In this document: positions 1 through 7,572 of the stretch, in pieces
How the letters are laid out: every line of letters begins with the position of its first letter
Numbering within the stretch: the stretch's first letter is position 1
Assembly (NCBI GenBank): GCA_044448905.1
Contig: JBIOHJ010000027.1
Coordinates: 1 to 28,358, forward strand
Direction: 5' to 3'
From: JBIOHJ01 sp044448905
GTDB lineage: Bacteria; Bacteroidota; Bacteroidia; AKYH767-A; OLB10
Length of the DNA: 28,358 nt
The notes under the pieces: generated by a model
Told to the model about the DNA's origin: nothing
Databases searched by the model: none
What the model saw: only the letters and a program-made list of their open reading frames with translations
Made by a program: the position numbers and the translations under genes

Positions 1-370
1 GGATTAGTTTTCTTCTTTCTTTCAGGATAACATCAGCAGCCCGTGTGGTAAGATTATCAGAAATCCCTGCAGCAATACGCGCGAGTGTTCCCATGCTGCA
101 CGGGCAAATAATCATAACAGCATATTTTGCCGACCCCGATGCAAACGGAGCATTAAAATCATTGGGCTCAAAAATTTTAAAAGGAACAGTTTCATAATCT
201 TTGTTTCCCAACTCATGCCGCCATACATCTTTTGCATTTTTTGAAAAAACAACTCCAACATTTTCTATCTGATCATTCAATTGCTGAAGTTTATCAAACA
301 AAACCTTTGCATACACCGAGCCGCTTGCTCCGGTAACAGCTACAACAAGTTTAAGTTTCGATTGCGCCAT
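1..370 (-). CDS. ubiX: Flavin prenyltransferase UbiX, 3' end cut off by the window
   Basis: UbiX transfers a dimethylallyl group to FMN to make the prenylated flavin cofactor used by UbiD-type decarboxylases. The visible 123 residues start at ATG 368-370 and read MAQSKLKLVVAVTGASGSVY, with the N-terminal flavin-binding GASG motif. Further on come NAPFASGSAKY, the CPCSMGTLARIAAG block and DNLTTRAADVILKERRKLI, all typical of the family, so the identification is firm. The protein runs off the left edge, and about a third of a normal UbiX (roughly 190 residues) is missing. The start codon directly abuts the stop of the upstream barrel gene (TAA at 371-373), so the two are probably co-transcribed and translationally coupled. 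No UbiD partner lies in the window. Confidence 0.95.
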   Translation of the reverse strand, partial: MAQSKLKLVVAVTGASGSVYAKVLFDKLQQLNDQIENVGVVFSKNAKDVWRHELGNKDYETVPFKIFEPNDFNAPFASGSAKYAVMIICPCSMGTLARIAAGISDNLTTRAADVILKERRKLI

Positions 371-1012
371 TTATTGTTCAGCGGTGGTTTTTTTGAAAAT
401 ATATTTGAAAGTAAATAACAATCCCGAATTGTACTGATCGCGATGAATTTTATAGGTGCCCGGCTCATATTCCCGCACCGGCAAAATAGAATTGGTTGCC
501 TGGAGGTTCAGATAAAAATTTTCAAACAACATGTAATTCATACCGATCAAAAACCCCAGCTCATAATTTTTAAATTTTTTCCTGTCCGGGATATCGCTGA
601 TAACGCCTGTTTCATCTTCTTCACTTGATGAAGCTAAATATCCGTATGAAATACCGGATTCAATATGAACTTTCTTGGAGCTCTTGTATGTAAACAATAA
701 CGGTACTTCAATATAATTTAGTTTCAGAAGATAATACTGGAAATCTCCCTGTTCAACATTTGATTTTCTTTTACTGCCTTTTTGTGTATAAAGAATCTGA
801 AAAGACAGATCAAACTTTTGTGACATTTCCGCTGATACCAGCGCACCAACCTGAAGCCCCGGTTTATCAAAACCTTGAAGGTCATCACCTGAAACCTGTG
901 TGGCAGTGAGCCCTGCAACAATTCCGGAATTAAAGCGCTGCGAAAAGCAATTGGCAAATTCAAAAAGAAAAAACAAAGCAATTAGTAATCTTTTCGAATA
1001 ATAATTACCCAT
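371..1012 (-). CDS. Small outer-membrane beta-barrel protein (PorT-like family)
   Basis: 213 residues. An N-terminal hydrophobic signal peptide of about 24 residues ends in ANCFSQ and is probably cut before Q25. The rest alternates polar and hydrophobic residues and contains the pattern common to Bacteroidota outer-membrane barrel domains: GIVAGLTATQVSGDDLQGFD near the start, a middle stretch LNYIEVPLLFTYKSSKKVHI, GYLAS, and ELGFLIGMNYML. This layout matches the 'outer membrane protein beta-barrel' (PorT-like) families, whose substrates are usually unknown. It lies 18 bp downstream of the Omp28-like gene and abuts ubiX, so it looks like part of the same transcript. Its precise role is unknown. 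The family call rests on pattern only. Confidence 0.75.
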   Translation of the reverse strand: MGNYYSKRLLIALFFLFEFANCFSQRFNSGIVAGLTATQVSGDDLQGFDKPGLQVGALVSAEMSQKFDLSFQILYTQKGSKRKSNVEQGDFQYYLLKLNYIEVPLLFTYKSSKKVHIESGISYGYLASSSEEDETGVISDIPDRKKFKNYELGFLIGMNYMLFENFYLNLQATNSILPVREYEPGTYKIHRDQYNSGLLFTFKYIFKKTTAEQ

Positions 1013-1030
1013 TTCTGTTTATTAAAAAAC

Positions 1031-2209
1031 TTATTGAAGAACAGGTTCTTCTTTTACCTGAACAATTTCTTTTGTTGAATCTTTATACAGAAAAGCAAGC
1101 ACTTTGCAATGCGCTTCATTATAAGTTGTATTAATTATTTTCGTGTAGGTTTTATTAATTATTGAGTTGGCCTGTATAAATGAAGTGACAACATCTTCGC
1201 CCCACATACTGTTAATATCTCCTCTTAACACATCGCGATGAACATAATCGGGAATATCATTGGGTGTTAAATCGTAATCTTTTTGCCAGTTGATAACGCT
1301 GTCTTCAACAAGGTATACACCTAACTTATAAACACCTGAAAAATCAATTAAGAATGCGCATGAAACATCAACAGTAAGGTTTCGCGTTGCTGCATCAAAA
1401 CTGTTGTCAATATGAATGGTGGCATCGGGATACTTATCTTTTTCATTAAAAATATTTGTTGCAGTGCTGCTCCACGCAGTATATGCAAGAATCGGACTGC
1501 CATTTACAATTTTCCGGTTTACCATTCCGTTAGGATTGCCAGCAATTGAGATTCCAAAATAAGTATCAAAAACATCACCGGCAGGAGTTCTGAAATCATA
1601 AGTGAAGGCACCGGTACCTAGATTGGGTTCTGCAAAAAAACCGGCATGAACCGCCATAATGATAACCCGGTTGGGGTAAAGAGTTTTAAAATCATATGCA
1701 TTTCGGGAAGCACGCGGGCAATTGCCGCATTTATGACCGGTATAATCTTCAATCAAAGCATTTTGATAAACATAACCAACGGCAATGCCAATGCCGCTGC
1801 CGCTTACGCTCAGTTCTGCATTATAATCGAAAAATATTTTTCCGAAAAGTCCTCCTTCTTCAATCATAATAGTTCCATCAAAAATTATTGGACCGCCTAT
1901 AGGACCGCTACCTGATATTTGCCCGGTTGAGTTATGCCATTTGAATGTAACCGTTCCGGATAACCCGGTACCATTATTTGTTATAATCCAGTTTGAATTA
2001 AGCGAAGTGGAATCTGTAATATAATTTTTTTCGAAATGGATGTTGCTGACTGTACCGGGAATACTTGTAAGTTCAATATGGCCTTGCTCATTAGAGCTTG
2101 AAGAATTTAAATTTTCATTGAATGGAGGTTCCACCTTATCGCACGATGCAAAAAATAAAATGCCTGCAAAGAGCATTATTATGTTTTGAAAGAGAAGTTT
2201 TGTATTCAT
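1031..2209 (-). CDS. Omp28-related outer-membrane lipoprotein with thioredoxin-like CxxC motif
   Basis: 392 residues. The N-terminus is a lipoprotein signal with the lipobox FASC, giving lipidated Cys23 followed by DKVEPP, so it should be anchored in the envelope, probably the outer membrane. Residues about 45-145 form a beta-rich region. From about residue 150, ALIEDYTGHKCGNCPRAS is the hallmark of Omp28-related proteins: a thioredoxin-like segment with Cys161 and Cys164. A further conserved feature is the FFAEPNLGTGAFTYDFRTPAG region followed by GNPNGMVNR. The C-terminal part (KLGVYLVEDSVINWQKDY) also fits the family. The gene sits between DUF6029 and a small barrel, downstream of a TlpA-like thioredoxin, in a grouping that suggests linked envelope redox or outer-membrane functions. 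The biochemical activity of Omp28-like proteins is not established. Confidence 0.85.
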   Translation of the reverse strand: MNTKLLFQNIIMLFAGILFFASCDKVEPPFNENLNSSSSNEQGHIELTSIPGTVSNIHFEKNYITDSTSLNSNWIITNNGTGLSGTVTFKWHNSTGQISGSGPIGGPIIFDGTIMIEEGGLFGKIFFDYNAELSVSGSGIGIAVGYVYQNALIEDYTGHKCGNCPRASRNAYDFKTLYPNRVIIMAVHAGFFAEPNLGTGAFTYDFRTPAGDVFDTYFGISIAGNPNGMVNRKIVNGSPILAYTAWSSTATNIFNEKDKYPDATIHIDNSFDAATRNLTVDVSCAFLIDFSGVYKLGVYLVEDSVINWQKDYDLTPNDIPDYVHRDVLRGDINSMWGEDVVTSFIQANSIINKTYTKIINTTYNEAHCKVLAFLYKDSTKEIVQVKEEPVLQ

Positions 2210-2237
2210 GGTATTTATTTTATCAGATCAAAGATAA

Positions 2238-3872
2238 TTAAAAACTGCTTGCTATGGAAAGGGTAAATCCATATGATGCCGGAACCTGGCGGCACACTCC
2301 TCCAACACACAGCAATCCTTCACGCTGCTTTCCATACCCTATGGAAATTCGCGTAACTTTTTTTGTATAGCCCATGCTGGCGCTGTAATAATGGATGCGC
2401 TGGCTTTTTTCATCATTGCCATAATTATATTCATCAAACAAGGCAAAAAACCAATTGGGCGAAATATTGTATTCAACCAAAGCCATTGCCCAGTCTTTTT
2501 TATCCTGTTCGGTAAACAATCCCTGCAACTCGACACGCATGCTATGCTTGCTGTCGAATTTATAATTTATTTCGGCAATGCCGATGTTGGCATAAACAGT
2601 TCCGTGACCAACCAACCCCTGCACCACATCAATATTGTAAACCTGGTTTATGTAAGTAAGAATCAGCTTGAACTTTTTGCTGAGCTTTTTTGAAAGTTCA
2701 AAGTTGAAATCCTGGAAATAAACTTCATCTCCCACTTTGAAAAAATCGGACGTGTAGCCATACTCGTTATTCAGCCTTACCGTATCAATATTGTTTATAT
2801 GCGATGCATTAATAGAAATTTCGGTTCCGTATTTTCCGCCCAATGTGCTTTCGGGTTTGAACTTGTAAAACAACTCAGCCTGCAAGCCCATTTCCCCATT
2901 AGGTTGCGTGGCGTAAGGATAAAGAGTAGCCAGCCGGTATGTTTGCGATTTGCAGATTGCCGGAAGAAAATTCAAGCTGAGGTTGGTGGTGATGGCGGTA
3001 CGGTCGGAACGGAAGTCCATATTATCAATACGTTTTCCTGAAAGGGTTGCCCCAAATCCTTTCACAGTATATGCAGTGGTAACATACAGTGCATTCCCGT
3101 TTTTGTAAATCATATTATTTACTGTTGAAGGGTCGTTAATCTTGTACGCAAACTCGCTTCCTATATTAAATCCGCCATGGGAAATTATAATTCTCCCGGC
3201 ATAAGACGCAACATTTTCGGGCAATTTTAATGTGGGGTCTTCATCGGGCTGGTACTTGCTTACGAAACTTCCGCCCACAATAAATTTTGTTTTCTTTTCG
3301 GACAGCGAAGCAAATGTTTCGTTAAGATTTATTTCGCCATCGGCACCGCGAACAATGCCCGGACCGTAATCAAAAAATGAACGCTGCTTGGCAATAAATG
3401 CTTTTAAATGGATTCCTTTATAGGGATTGAATTTTACCCGGATGCCATCCATTGCGTTATCATAGCCCAGCCCCCATTCGTTATAAGAGCGTAAAATTAA
3501 CCCGTAACCAAACTGCTCATAGAAGTTTCCAGCTGTTATTTCGAAATCGTCAGTGGTGTACGAGGCATAGCGGAACAGGTAAGTGTTTCCTTTATAACGC
3601 GTATCAAAACCCTGCAGGGCGTTGAGGAACGATTCGTAACGTATGCCCGCGCTGAAATTTTCAGACGAATAAACAAGATTGAGAAAACTGTTTGCTAAAA
3701 CTTTCTCGGGAACTTCTGGTGCGCCTATGGCCGAATCGGGATTGTAGTACTGCACATCGGTTTGGAAATTGCCGTGAATGCCGCTAATGCCTTGCTGGCT
3801 GTATGCACCGGATGCTGTTAATAAGAGGATGTTGAAAGCAATCAGCTTTCGCAGGTAAGTGGTAGGTTTCAC
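2238..3872 (-). CDS. DUF6029-type outer-membrane beta-barrel protein, GTG start
   Basis: 544 residues starting at GTG (3870-3872). A signal peptide of about 25 residues ends in GAYSQQ. The body is made of alternating amphipathic strands with many Tyr/Phe residues. It opens with GNFQTDVQYYNPDSAIGAPE and contains GNFYEQFGYGLILRSYNEWG, a segment I associate with the DUF6029 family of Bacteroidota outer-membrane proteins. The C-terminus ends in an aromatic residue (SIASSF), as expected for a barrel. Function is unknown. The gene sits 59 bp after the tlpA-like gene and 28 bp before the Omp28-like lipoprotein gene, and that trio is a recurring neighbourhood in this phylum as far as I recall. No ATG near the 5' end would keep the signal peptide intact, so GTG is the preferred start. 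Confidence 0.8.
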   Translation of the reverse strand: MKPTTYLRKLIAFNILLLTASGAYSQQGISGIHGNFQTDVQYYNPDSAIGAPEVPEKVLANSFLNLVYSSENFSAGIRYESFLNALQGFDTRYKGNTYLFRYASYTTDDFEITAGNFYEQFGYGLILRSYNEWGLGYDNAMDGIRVKFNPYKGIHLKAFIAKQRSFFDYGPGIVRGADGEINLNETFASLSEKKTKFIVGGSFVSKYQPDEDPTLKLPENVASYAGRIIISHGGFNIGSEFAYKINDPSTVNNMIYKNGNALYVTTAYTVKGFGATLSGKRIDNMDFRSDRTAITTNLSLNFLPAICKSQTYRLATLYPYATQPNGEMGLQAELFYKFKPESTLGGKYGTEISINASHINNIDTVRLNNEYGYTSDFFKVGDEVYFQDFNFELSKKLSKKFKLILTYINQVYNIDVVQGLVGHGTVYANIGIAEINYKFDSKHSMRVELQGLFTEQDKKDWAMALVEYNISPNWFFALFDEYNYGNDEKSQRIHYYSASMGYTKKVTRISIGYGKQREGLLCVGGVCRQVPASYGFTLSIASSF

Positions 3873-3931
3873 AAGGGGGTGGTTAGGTTGATCAGGTTAA
3901 TTAAGTTGATTAATTTACTTAATAACCAACT

Positions 3932-4450
3932 TCAATTTAATGGCTGACCAAGAGCAACTTTTTTTACTTTCTCAAATAAAAGTTCCTCATCGCCAGGGGC
4001 GAAGGAAGTGTGCTGGTCAACTATTTCTTTTTTTCCGTTCAGTAAAAATGTGTGCGGAACCATGTTTATGTTCATGGCTCGTTTAAAATCACCATTAGGG
4101 TCGAGATATACATCGTACTCCCAGCCTTTGCCGTTTACAAACGGGGCTACGCTGCTCATGGTGCGGCTGTCGTCAATGGAAAGGGCTATAAGCTTTACAC
4201 CGGTTTCTTTTTGCCAGTCTTTGTACACATCGGCAATGGCGTTTAGTTCCATTACGCAGGGCTTGCACCATGTTGCCCAAAAGCTGATGATGATGGGTTT
4301 GCCGCCATTATCAAACGCATCGGTGTTGAAAGATGAACCATCGAGCGCTTTTATGTTAATTGAGGGAAGGGTGTTGGCTTTCTTTTCCTGTGCATAACCG
4401 CCAAGAGTTAGCGCGGTGAGCAGGAGGGATGCTGTGAATATTTTTTTCAT
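3932..4450 (-). CDS. TlpA-like thiol-disulfide oxidoreductase (periplasmic thioredoxin fold)
   Basis: 172 residues. A cleavable signal peptide (MKKIFTASLLLTALTLGGYA, then Q21) directs it to the periplasm. A thioredoxin/AhpC-TSA-type fold follows: PSINIKALDGSSFNT, IISFWATWCKPCVMEL with the active-site CxxC at Cys62 and Cys65, then the helix and IALSIDDSRT. The cis-proline segment is NMVPHTFLLNG. This matches TlpA/ResA-type reductases that keep exported cysteines reduced or act in cytochrome maturation. Here it leads the group that encodes DUF6029 and the CxxC-bearing Omp28-like lipoprotein, so the latter is a plausible redox partner (inference). It is the first gene of the minus-strand group and is divergent from the small membrane protein at 4612. 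No convincing TAnnTTTG box was found in the 161-bp gap on this strand. Confidence 0.92.
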   Translation of the reverse strand: MKKIFTASLLLTALTLGGYAQEKKANTLPSINIKALDGSSFNTDAFDNGGKPIIISFWATWCKPCVMELNAIADVYKDWQKETGVKLIALSIDDSRTMSSVAPFVNGKGWEYDVYLDPNGDFKRAMNINMVPHTFLLNGKKEIVDQHTSFAPGDEELLFEKVKKVALGQPLN

Positions 4451-4582
4451 TTGCTTAAAATTATTAACGGGGCGCTAAAATAGTAATTTATGGCGATGAC
4501 AGGATGAAGAGCTAAAAACGGGGGAGAGTGATGATTAATGAATGATTTTGCATTATAATTTTTAATTTATTTACAAAGATTT

Positions 4583-4590
4583 TATTTTTG
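4583..4590 (+). promoter_or_regulatory. Bacteroidota -7 promoter box (TATTTTTG)
   Basis: TATTTTTG fits the -7 consensus TAnnTTTG and lies 21 bp upstream of ATG 4612. No good -33 TTTG was found at the usual 19-23 bp spacing. The box ends on an in-frame TTG that could otherwise be read as an upstream start, which supports ATG 4612 as the true start. Confidence 0.45.
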
Positions 4591-4611
4591 CAGGCAAATA
4601 ACCATTCTGGC

Positions 4612-4884
4612 ATGGAAAAAGAAAACACCACACAAGCTGAAAGTAAAACCAGAAGCATACACCATACAAGCGGTACATCGCACCATCGCAGGCGCAGGAG
4701 CAAGCGCAGGAGCGGCAGCAAGCTTAAAAAATATTTCGAATGGCTGATGTGGACTGCCGTGGCAGGAGGGTTTTTGTATGTTATTTATATGCTTGCCTCC
4801 AGCGCCAGCTTTCGCGATAAGGATGCTGTTCAAACCAAAAAGACTTCTTTGTTAAAAATGGTTATTGAGGCACCGGTTTCTTAA
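4612..4884 (+). CDS. Small basic single-pass membrane protein, unknown function
   Basis: 90 residues from ATG 4612. An in-frame TTG at 4588 would add eight residues, but it lies inside a -7 promoter-like box, so ATG is preferred. The N-terminal half is polar and then strongly basic (HHRRRRSKRRSGSKLKK). One predicted transmembrane segment follows, FEWLMWTAVAGGFLYVIYML, and then a short polar tail ending in EAPVS. By the positive-inside rule the basic part should be cytoplasmic. There is no recognisable domain. It is divergent from the tlpA-like gene and convergent, with a 14-bp gap, to the response regulator. I do not recognise the family. The clear start, promoter-like box and coherent membrane topology argue that it is real. 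Confidence 0.6.
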   Translation: MEKENTTQAESKTRSIHHTSGTSHHRRRRSKRRSGSKLKKYFEWLMWTAVAGGFLYVIYMLASSASFRDKDAVQTKKTSLLKMVIEAPVS

Positions 4885-4898
4885 CTATCGCTTTACCA

Positions 4899-5405
4899 TT
4901 AGTTAAATGTAAAGTTGATTAGAAAATTGTCGCGGGGCGGAACTGGCGGTTTCTTTTTCCAGTTGGTGGTAAATATTGCCTTTAACGATTCACTGTAATT
5001 TATTTGCGAGTAGGGCTTTACCATGTGGTAATGCGCGCCTAACTGATACGAATCGTCAATATCGGGTGGTGATTTTGAACCTGTAAAAATAATAACCGGT
5101 ATGTGTTTATACTCCGGGTGCGCTTTAAGCGATGCAAGACATTGCTTGCCGTTTATTTCGGGCATGTTTATATCCAGGAAAATAATATCATAGGTTTTTC
5201 CTTCGTCAAGTAAGCTAAACAGGCTGGTGCATCGGTCTGTTGTGGTAAGCAGGTGAGGGACTTTTAAGTTTTTTAAAGCTTCGGCAAAAATGTCTGCATC
5301 ATCTTTGTCATCATCTACCAATAAAATTTTGAGCGCATTTTCGGGCAAAGAATTATCATTCGAATCATCTGATACCATAAAACCGGGGGATGGGTTATTT
5401 GACAT
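4899..5405 (-). CDS. Single-domain response regulator (receiver only)
   Basis: 168 residues from ATG 5403-5405. An in-frame TTG at 5417 would add four residues and is less likely. After a polar leader of about 25 residues comes a complete CheY-like receiver domain: ILLVDDDKDDADIF (acidic pocket), YDIIFLDINMPEING (phosphoacceptor Asp78), IPVIIFTGS (Thr108) and MVKPYS (Lys130). There is no output domain, only a short tail. This subgroup, with DD/DE in the pocket and an LDINMP core, is close to the Rcp1-like receivers that commonly work in phosphorelays with hybrid kinases. No histidine kinase is encoded nearby, so the partner is unknown. The gene is convergent with the small membrane protein. 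Confidence 0.9.
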   Translation of the reverse strand: MSNNPSPGFMVSDDSNDNSLPENALKILLVDDDKDDADIFAEALKNLKVPHLLTTTDRCTSLFSLLDEGKTYDIIFLDINMPEINGKQCLASLKAHPEYKHIPVIIFTGSKSPPDIDDSYQLGAHYHMVKPYSQINYSESLKAIFTTNWKKKPPVPPRDNFLINFTFN

Positions 5406-5511
5406 TTTGGGGGGCAAGGGTAAAATGCCGCAAGGAATATGCCAATTAGCCGTATGAGAGGATGAATGGAAGGGAACGAGAATAATAGTGTCCCTTAATT
5501 TCTACAATAAT

Positions 5512-5597
5512 TTACTGATGCACCAGTTTCTTAACCATCGTTTCCCCATCCCATCCAGTGTAAGCTGAAAAAAGTAAACACCGGCATCAGCAAGCTT
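5512..5597 (-). pseudogene. Relic of a T9SS C-terminal sorting domain, frameshifted
   Basis: Read on the minus strand this stretch encodes KLADAGVYFFQLTLDG and then, in a different frame, ETMVKKLVHQ followed by TAA. That is the end of a type A T9SS sorting domain almost identical to the end of the T9SS protein at 6875-7525. The last 39 bases (5512-5550) are identical to 6875-6913. Compared with that copy, the relic carries a 5-bp tandem duplication (GATGG repeated), which breaks the frame. It directly abuts the stop of the serine hydrolase gene, so only the tail of a former surface-protein gene remains. It could instead be a gene-conversion or recombination scar. The homology itself is clear. 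Confidence 0.8.
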
Positions 5598-6691
5598 TAA
5601 CTACCTGCTGTTGCCTGCAATGGATTCAGCATGCTATTGTAAATCTTTTCGGTGATGTTGCTGATGGCAGCAGGCAGTGTTTTTACATTTTCTCCTTTTG
5701 TAAAAATAGTTATTAATAAGGCACCCTTATCTGTATAAATAACCCCCGACTCATGGAACTCACGTATACCGCCAACCTCCCCGCTTTCGCCAAATTTATG
5801 AGCTATCGGGATTCCTTCGGGTAAACCCTTAACCATGCCGTCTTTAAATTCACATTGCGCCAAAAGCGAAAGCGCGTAATTTGAATTTGTATGGCTCAGG
5901 TATGTTGAATTATAAAGTATGTGGAAGAACTTTGAATAATCAAATACCGACATGTCGAAATTCCTGTCATCCACTACCGGTTTTTTCATACCAATTGATG
6001 TAAATAAATTTTGAAATGCCTCCACATCCAGGCTCTTATTGAGCAAATGAGTGGCATTATTGTCGGAATAAATAATCATGTACGAAAAAAGTTCTTTAAT
6101 CGTGTAGGAATTACCCGCTATAAGCGTTTTAGTTTTAAAAGTCTGGTCAGGAATATAATCGGGGGGTTTATTAAATTTTATTTTTCTATCAAGCACAGAG
6201 GGATCTTTCTCTGATGCTTTCAGGTAGATCATCAGTACAGGGATTTTTAAGAGACTTGCAGGTCTGAATCTTTCGTCAGGATTAATCCAAAACCATTTAT
6301 CGTTTTGCAGGTTGCTTACATAAACCGAAGCCGAGCTAATTATTTTTCTTAAAACCAGCTGGTCAATAAGCAGGCTTACATCCTGCTTTACATGGTCTAA
6401 CTCAGATGATTCCTTTTCTTTTTCAAACAATACTAATGGTTGGGTATATGGAAAATCATATTCCCTGAATAATTTATAACAGTTTTCGGCAGGGGTAACT
6501 TCGTTCTTTACTACAACCTTTGTTTTGCCGTTTGCCCTCATGTATTTATATGCGAAAGCGCCAAAAAACAATATCAATAACAATAACGGTGTATAAAAAA
6601 AAGGTATCTTTTTTAACAGGAAATTTTTAGGGGCTGGTTCTTTCTTAACTGGTGAAACAACCGGTTTTGGAGTTGGTTTTTTGGCTCTCAT
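5597..6691 (-). CDS. Membrane-anchored serine hydrolase of the class A beta-lactamase/PBP fold
   Basis: 364 residues from ATG 6689-6691. A basic, Pro-rich cytoplasmic head is followed by one membrane anchor at about 31-50 (FFYTPLLLLILFFGAFAYKY), so the catalytic domain should face the periplasm. The motifs of the serine beta-lactamase/transpeptidase-like superfamily are visible: SxxK in RPASLLKIPVL (Ser146, Lys149), SDN (209-211) and a KTG-equivalent KFG (299-301). No separate penicillin-binding or transpeptidase module is present. The substrate could be a beta-lactam, peptidoglycan or an ester, and sequence alone does not decide. Uncleaved anchoring is unusual for a secreted class A beta-lactamase, so a cell-wall role is at least as likely. 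The 3' end abuts a T9SS-tail relic. Confidence 0.82.
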   Translation of the reverse strand: MRAKKPTPKPVVSPVKKEPAPKNFLLKKIPFFYTPLLLLILFFGAFAYKYMRANGKTKVVVKNEVTPAENCYKLFREYDFPYTQPLVLFEKEKESSELDHVKQDVSLLIDQLVLRKIISSASVYVSNLQNDKWFWINPDERFRPASLLKIPVLMIYLKASEKDPSVLDRKIKFNKPPDYIPDQTFKTKTLIAGNSYTIKELFSYMIIYSDNNATHLLNKSLDVEAFQNLFTSIGMKKPVVDDRNFDMSVFDYSKFFHILYNSTYLSHTNSNYALSLLAQCEFKDGMVKGLPEGIPIAHKFGESGEVGGIREFHESGVIYTDKGALLITIFTKGENVKTLPAAISNITEKIYNSMLNPLQATAGS

Positions 6692-6764
6692 TTTGGTTAT
6701 TTGAATTGCTCCTTTGAGTGGGTAAAAAAAGTCTTTTAGTGGGTAAATTGATGAAAAACGTAAG

Positions 6765-6797
6765 CAAATATAATAAATATATTTTGCTTAAACAACA
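6765..6797 (-). promoter_or_regulatory. Candidate promoter for the serine hydrolase
   Basis: Read on the minus strand, TATATTTG (6772-6765) is a perfect match to the -7 consensus TAnnTTTG. A GTTG (-33-like) lies 20 bp further upstream. The box is about 73 bp upstream of the start codon. The -33 match is imperfect. Confidence 0.45.
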
Positions 6798-6874
6798 ACA
6801 AACAACACCCGAAATGGAGTGAATATTATGTTTTAGAAGAAAAGTACAGGATTATATAAAAGGGTTCTTTCCGC

Positions 6875-7525
6875 TTACTGATGCACCAGTTTCTTAACCA
6901 TCGTTTCCCCATCGAGCGTTAGCTGAAAAAAGTAAACTCCGGCACTAAGGTTTGCAAAGTTTTCGGATTGCTTAAGCTCGCCTGCAAAATTGTTATGCGT
7001 GAAGCTTTTTACTTTCTTACCATACATATCAAATATCTCGTAAGTTAAGTTGGCTGGCTTTTGAACTGAAATATTTATTTCCAGCTTATCATTAAAAGGA
7101 TTGGGATTAATGTTTAAAATGTTTTGAAGGAAGTTTTCGGGAATGGAAGTTGGGGCGTTCAATACTATTATTTCAAAAGTGTGAGTCAAGTTTACATACC
7201 AATACCAATCAAAATGACTAACATAAATTCCTCCATCATGCACAATAATCGAAGTGTTGTCTTGTGCGGTTACCCAATTAGTCATTAAATTTCCATTATA
7301 AGTCCAAGTATCATTTGATATAGACCCACATGCTATATCACCGCGTCCTATTAATTTTAATGAATCGCCATAATTAATAGTAATTGTAGTAGTATTTGGA
7401 TTTAAACCAAACCCAATATAAAGAATATTTGTAGAATAATCTATGTATTGCCACTCAAAAGCGCATGTAGCATTTGAAAATTTTCCAACCAAACAAAACA
7501 ACAGAACAAGGATTATTTTTTTCAT
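6875..7525 (-). CDS. Short secreted protein with T9SS type A sorting domain
   Basis: 216 residues from ATG 7523-7525 (MKKIILVLLFCLVGKFSNA, signal peptide of about 19 residues). An in-frame TTG at 7549 would add eight residues and spoil the signal peptide. Residues about 20-130 form a small beta-rich domain, rich in Tyr/Trp/Asn, that I do not recognise. The C-terminal part, from about residue 140, is a classic type A T9SS sorting domain: INPNPFNDKLEINI, YEIFDMYGKKVKSF, LSAGVYFFQLTLDGETMVKK. The protein should cross the inner membrane by Sec and the outer membrane by T9SS, and be attached to the surface or released. The tail DNA is duplicated as a relic at 5512-5597. The region upstream of the start is an imperfect copy of the region upstream of the next gene. 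Confidence 0.85.
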   Translation of the reverse strand: MKKIILVLLFCLVGKFSNATCAFEWQYIDYSTNILYIGFGLNPNTTTITINYGDSLKLIGRGDIACGSISNDTWTYNGNLMTNWVTAQDNTSIIVHDGGIYVSHFDWYWYVNLTHTFEIIVLNAPTSIPENFLQNILNINPNPFNDKLEINISVQKPANLTYEIFDMYGKKVKSFTHNNFAGELKQSENFANLSAGVYFFQLTLDGETMVKKLVHQ

Positions 7526-7572
7526 GGCAGCGGGATTTTGATTAATCAAAACTAAGCATTCTTATTTAATCT
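7525..7572 (-). repeat. Promoter-containing upstream repeat, copy A
   Basis: About 48 bp upstream of the T9SS gene start match 8245-8292, upstream of the barrel gene, with only a handful of differences. Both copies hold TAGTTTTG on the minus strand (here 7554-7547), which fits the -7 consensus TAnnTTTG, and both end in the bases for ATTAAATAA. In this copy those bases include the stop codon of the upstream barrel gene. Confidence 0.7.

Noticed and set aside
4512..4833. Two minus-strand open frames rich in Leu/Ala/Pro opposite the small membrane protein
   Set aside because: They are shadows of the plus-strand gene with no promoter or start support. The plus strand has the -7 box and a coherent transmembrane protein.
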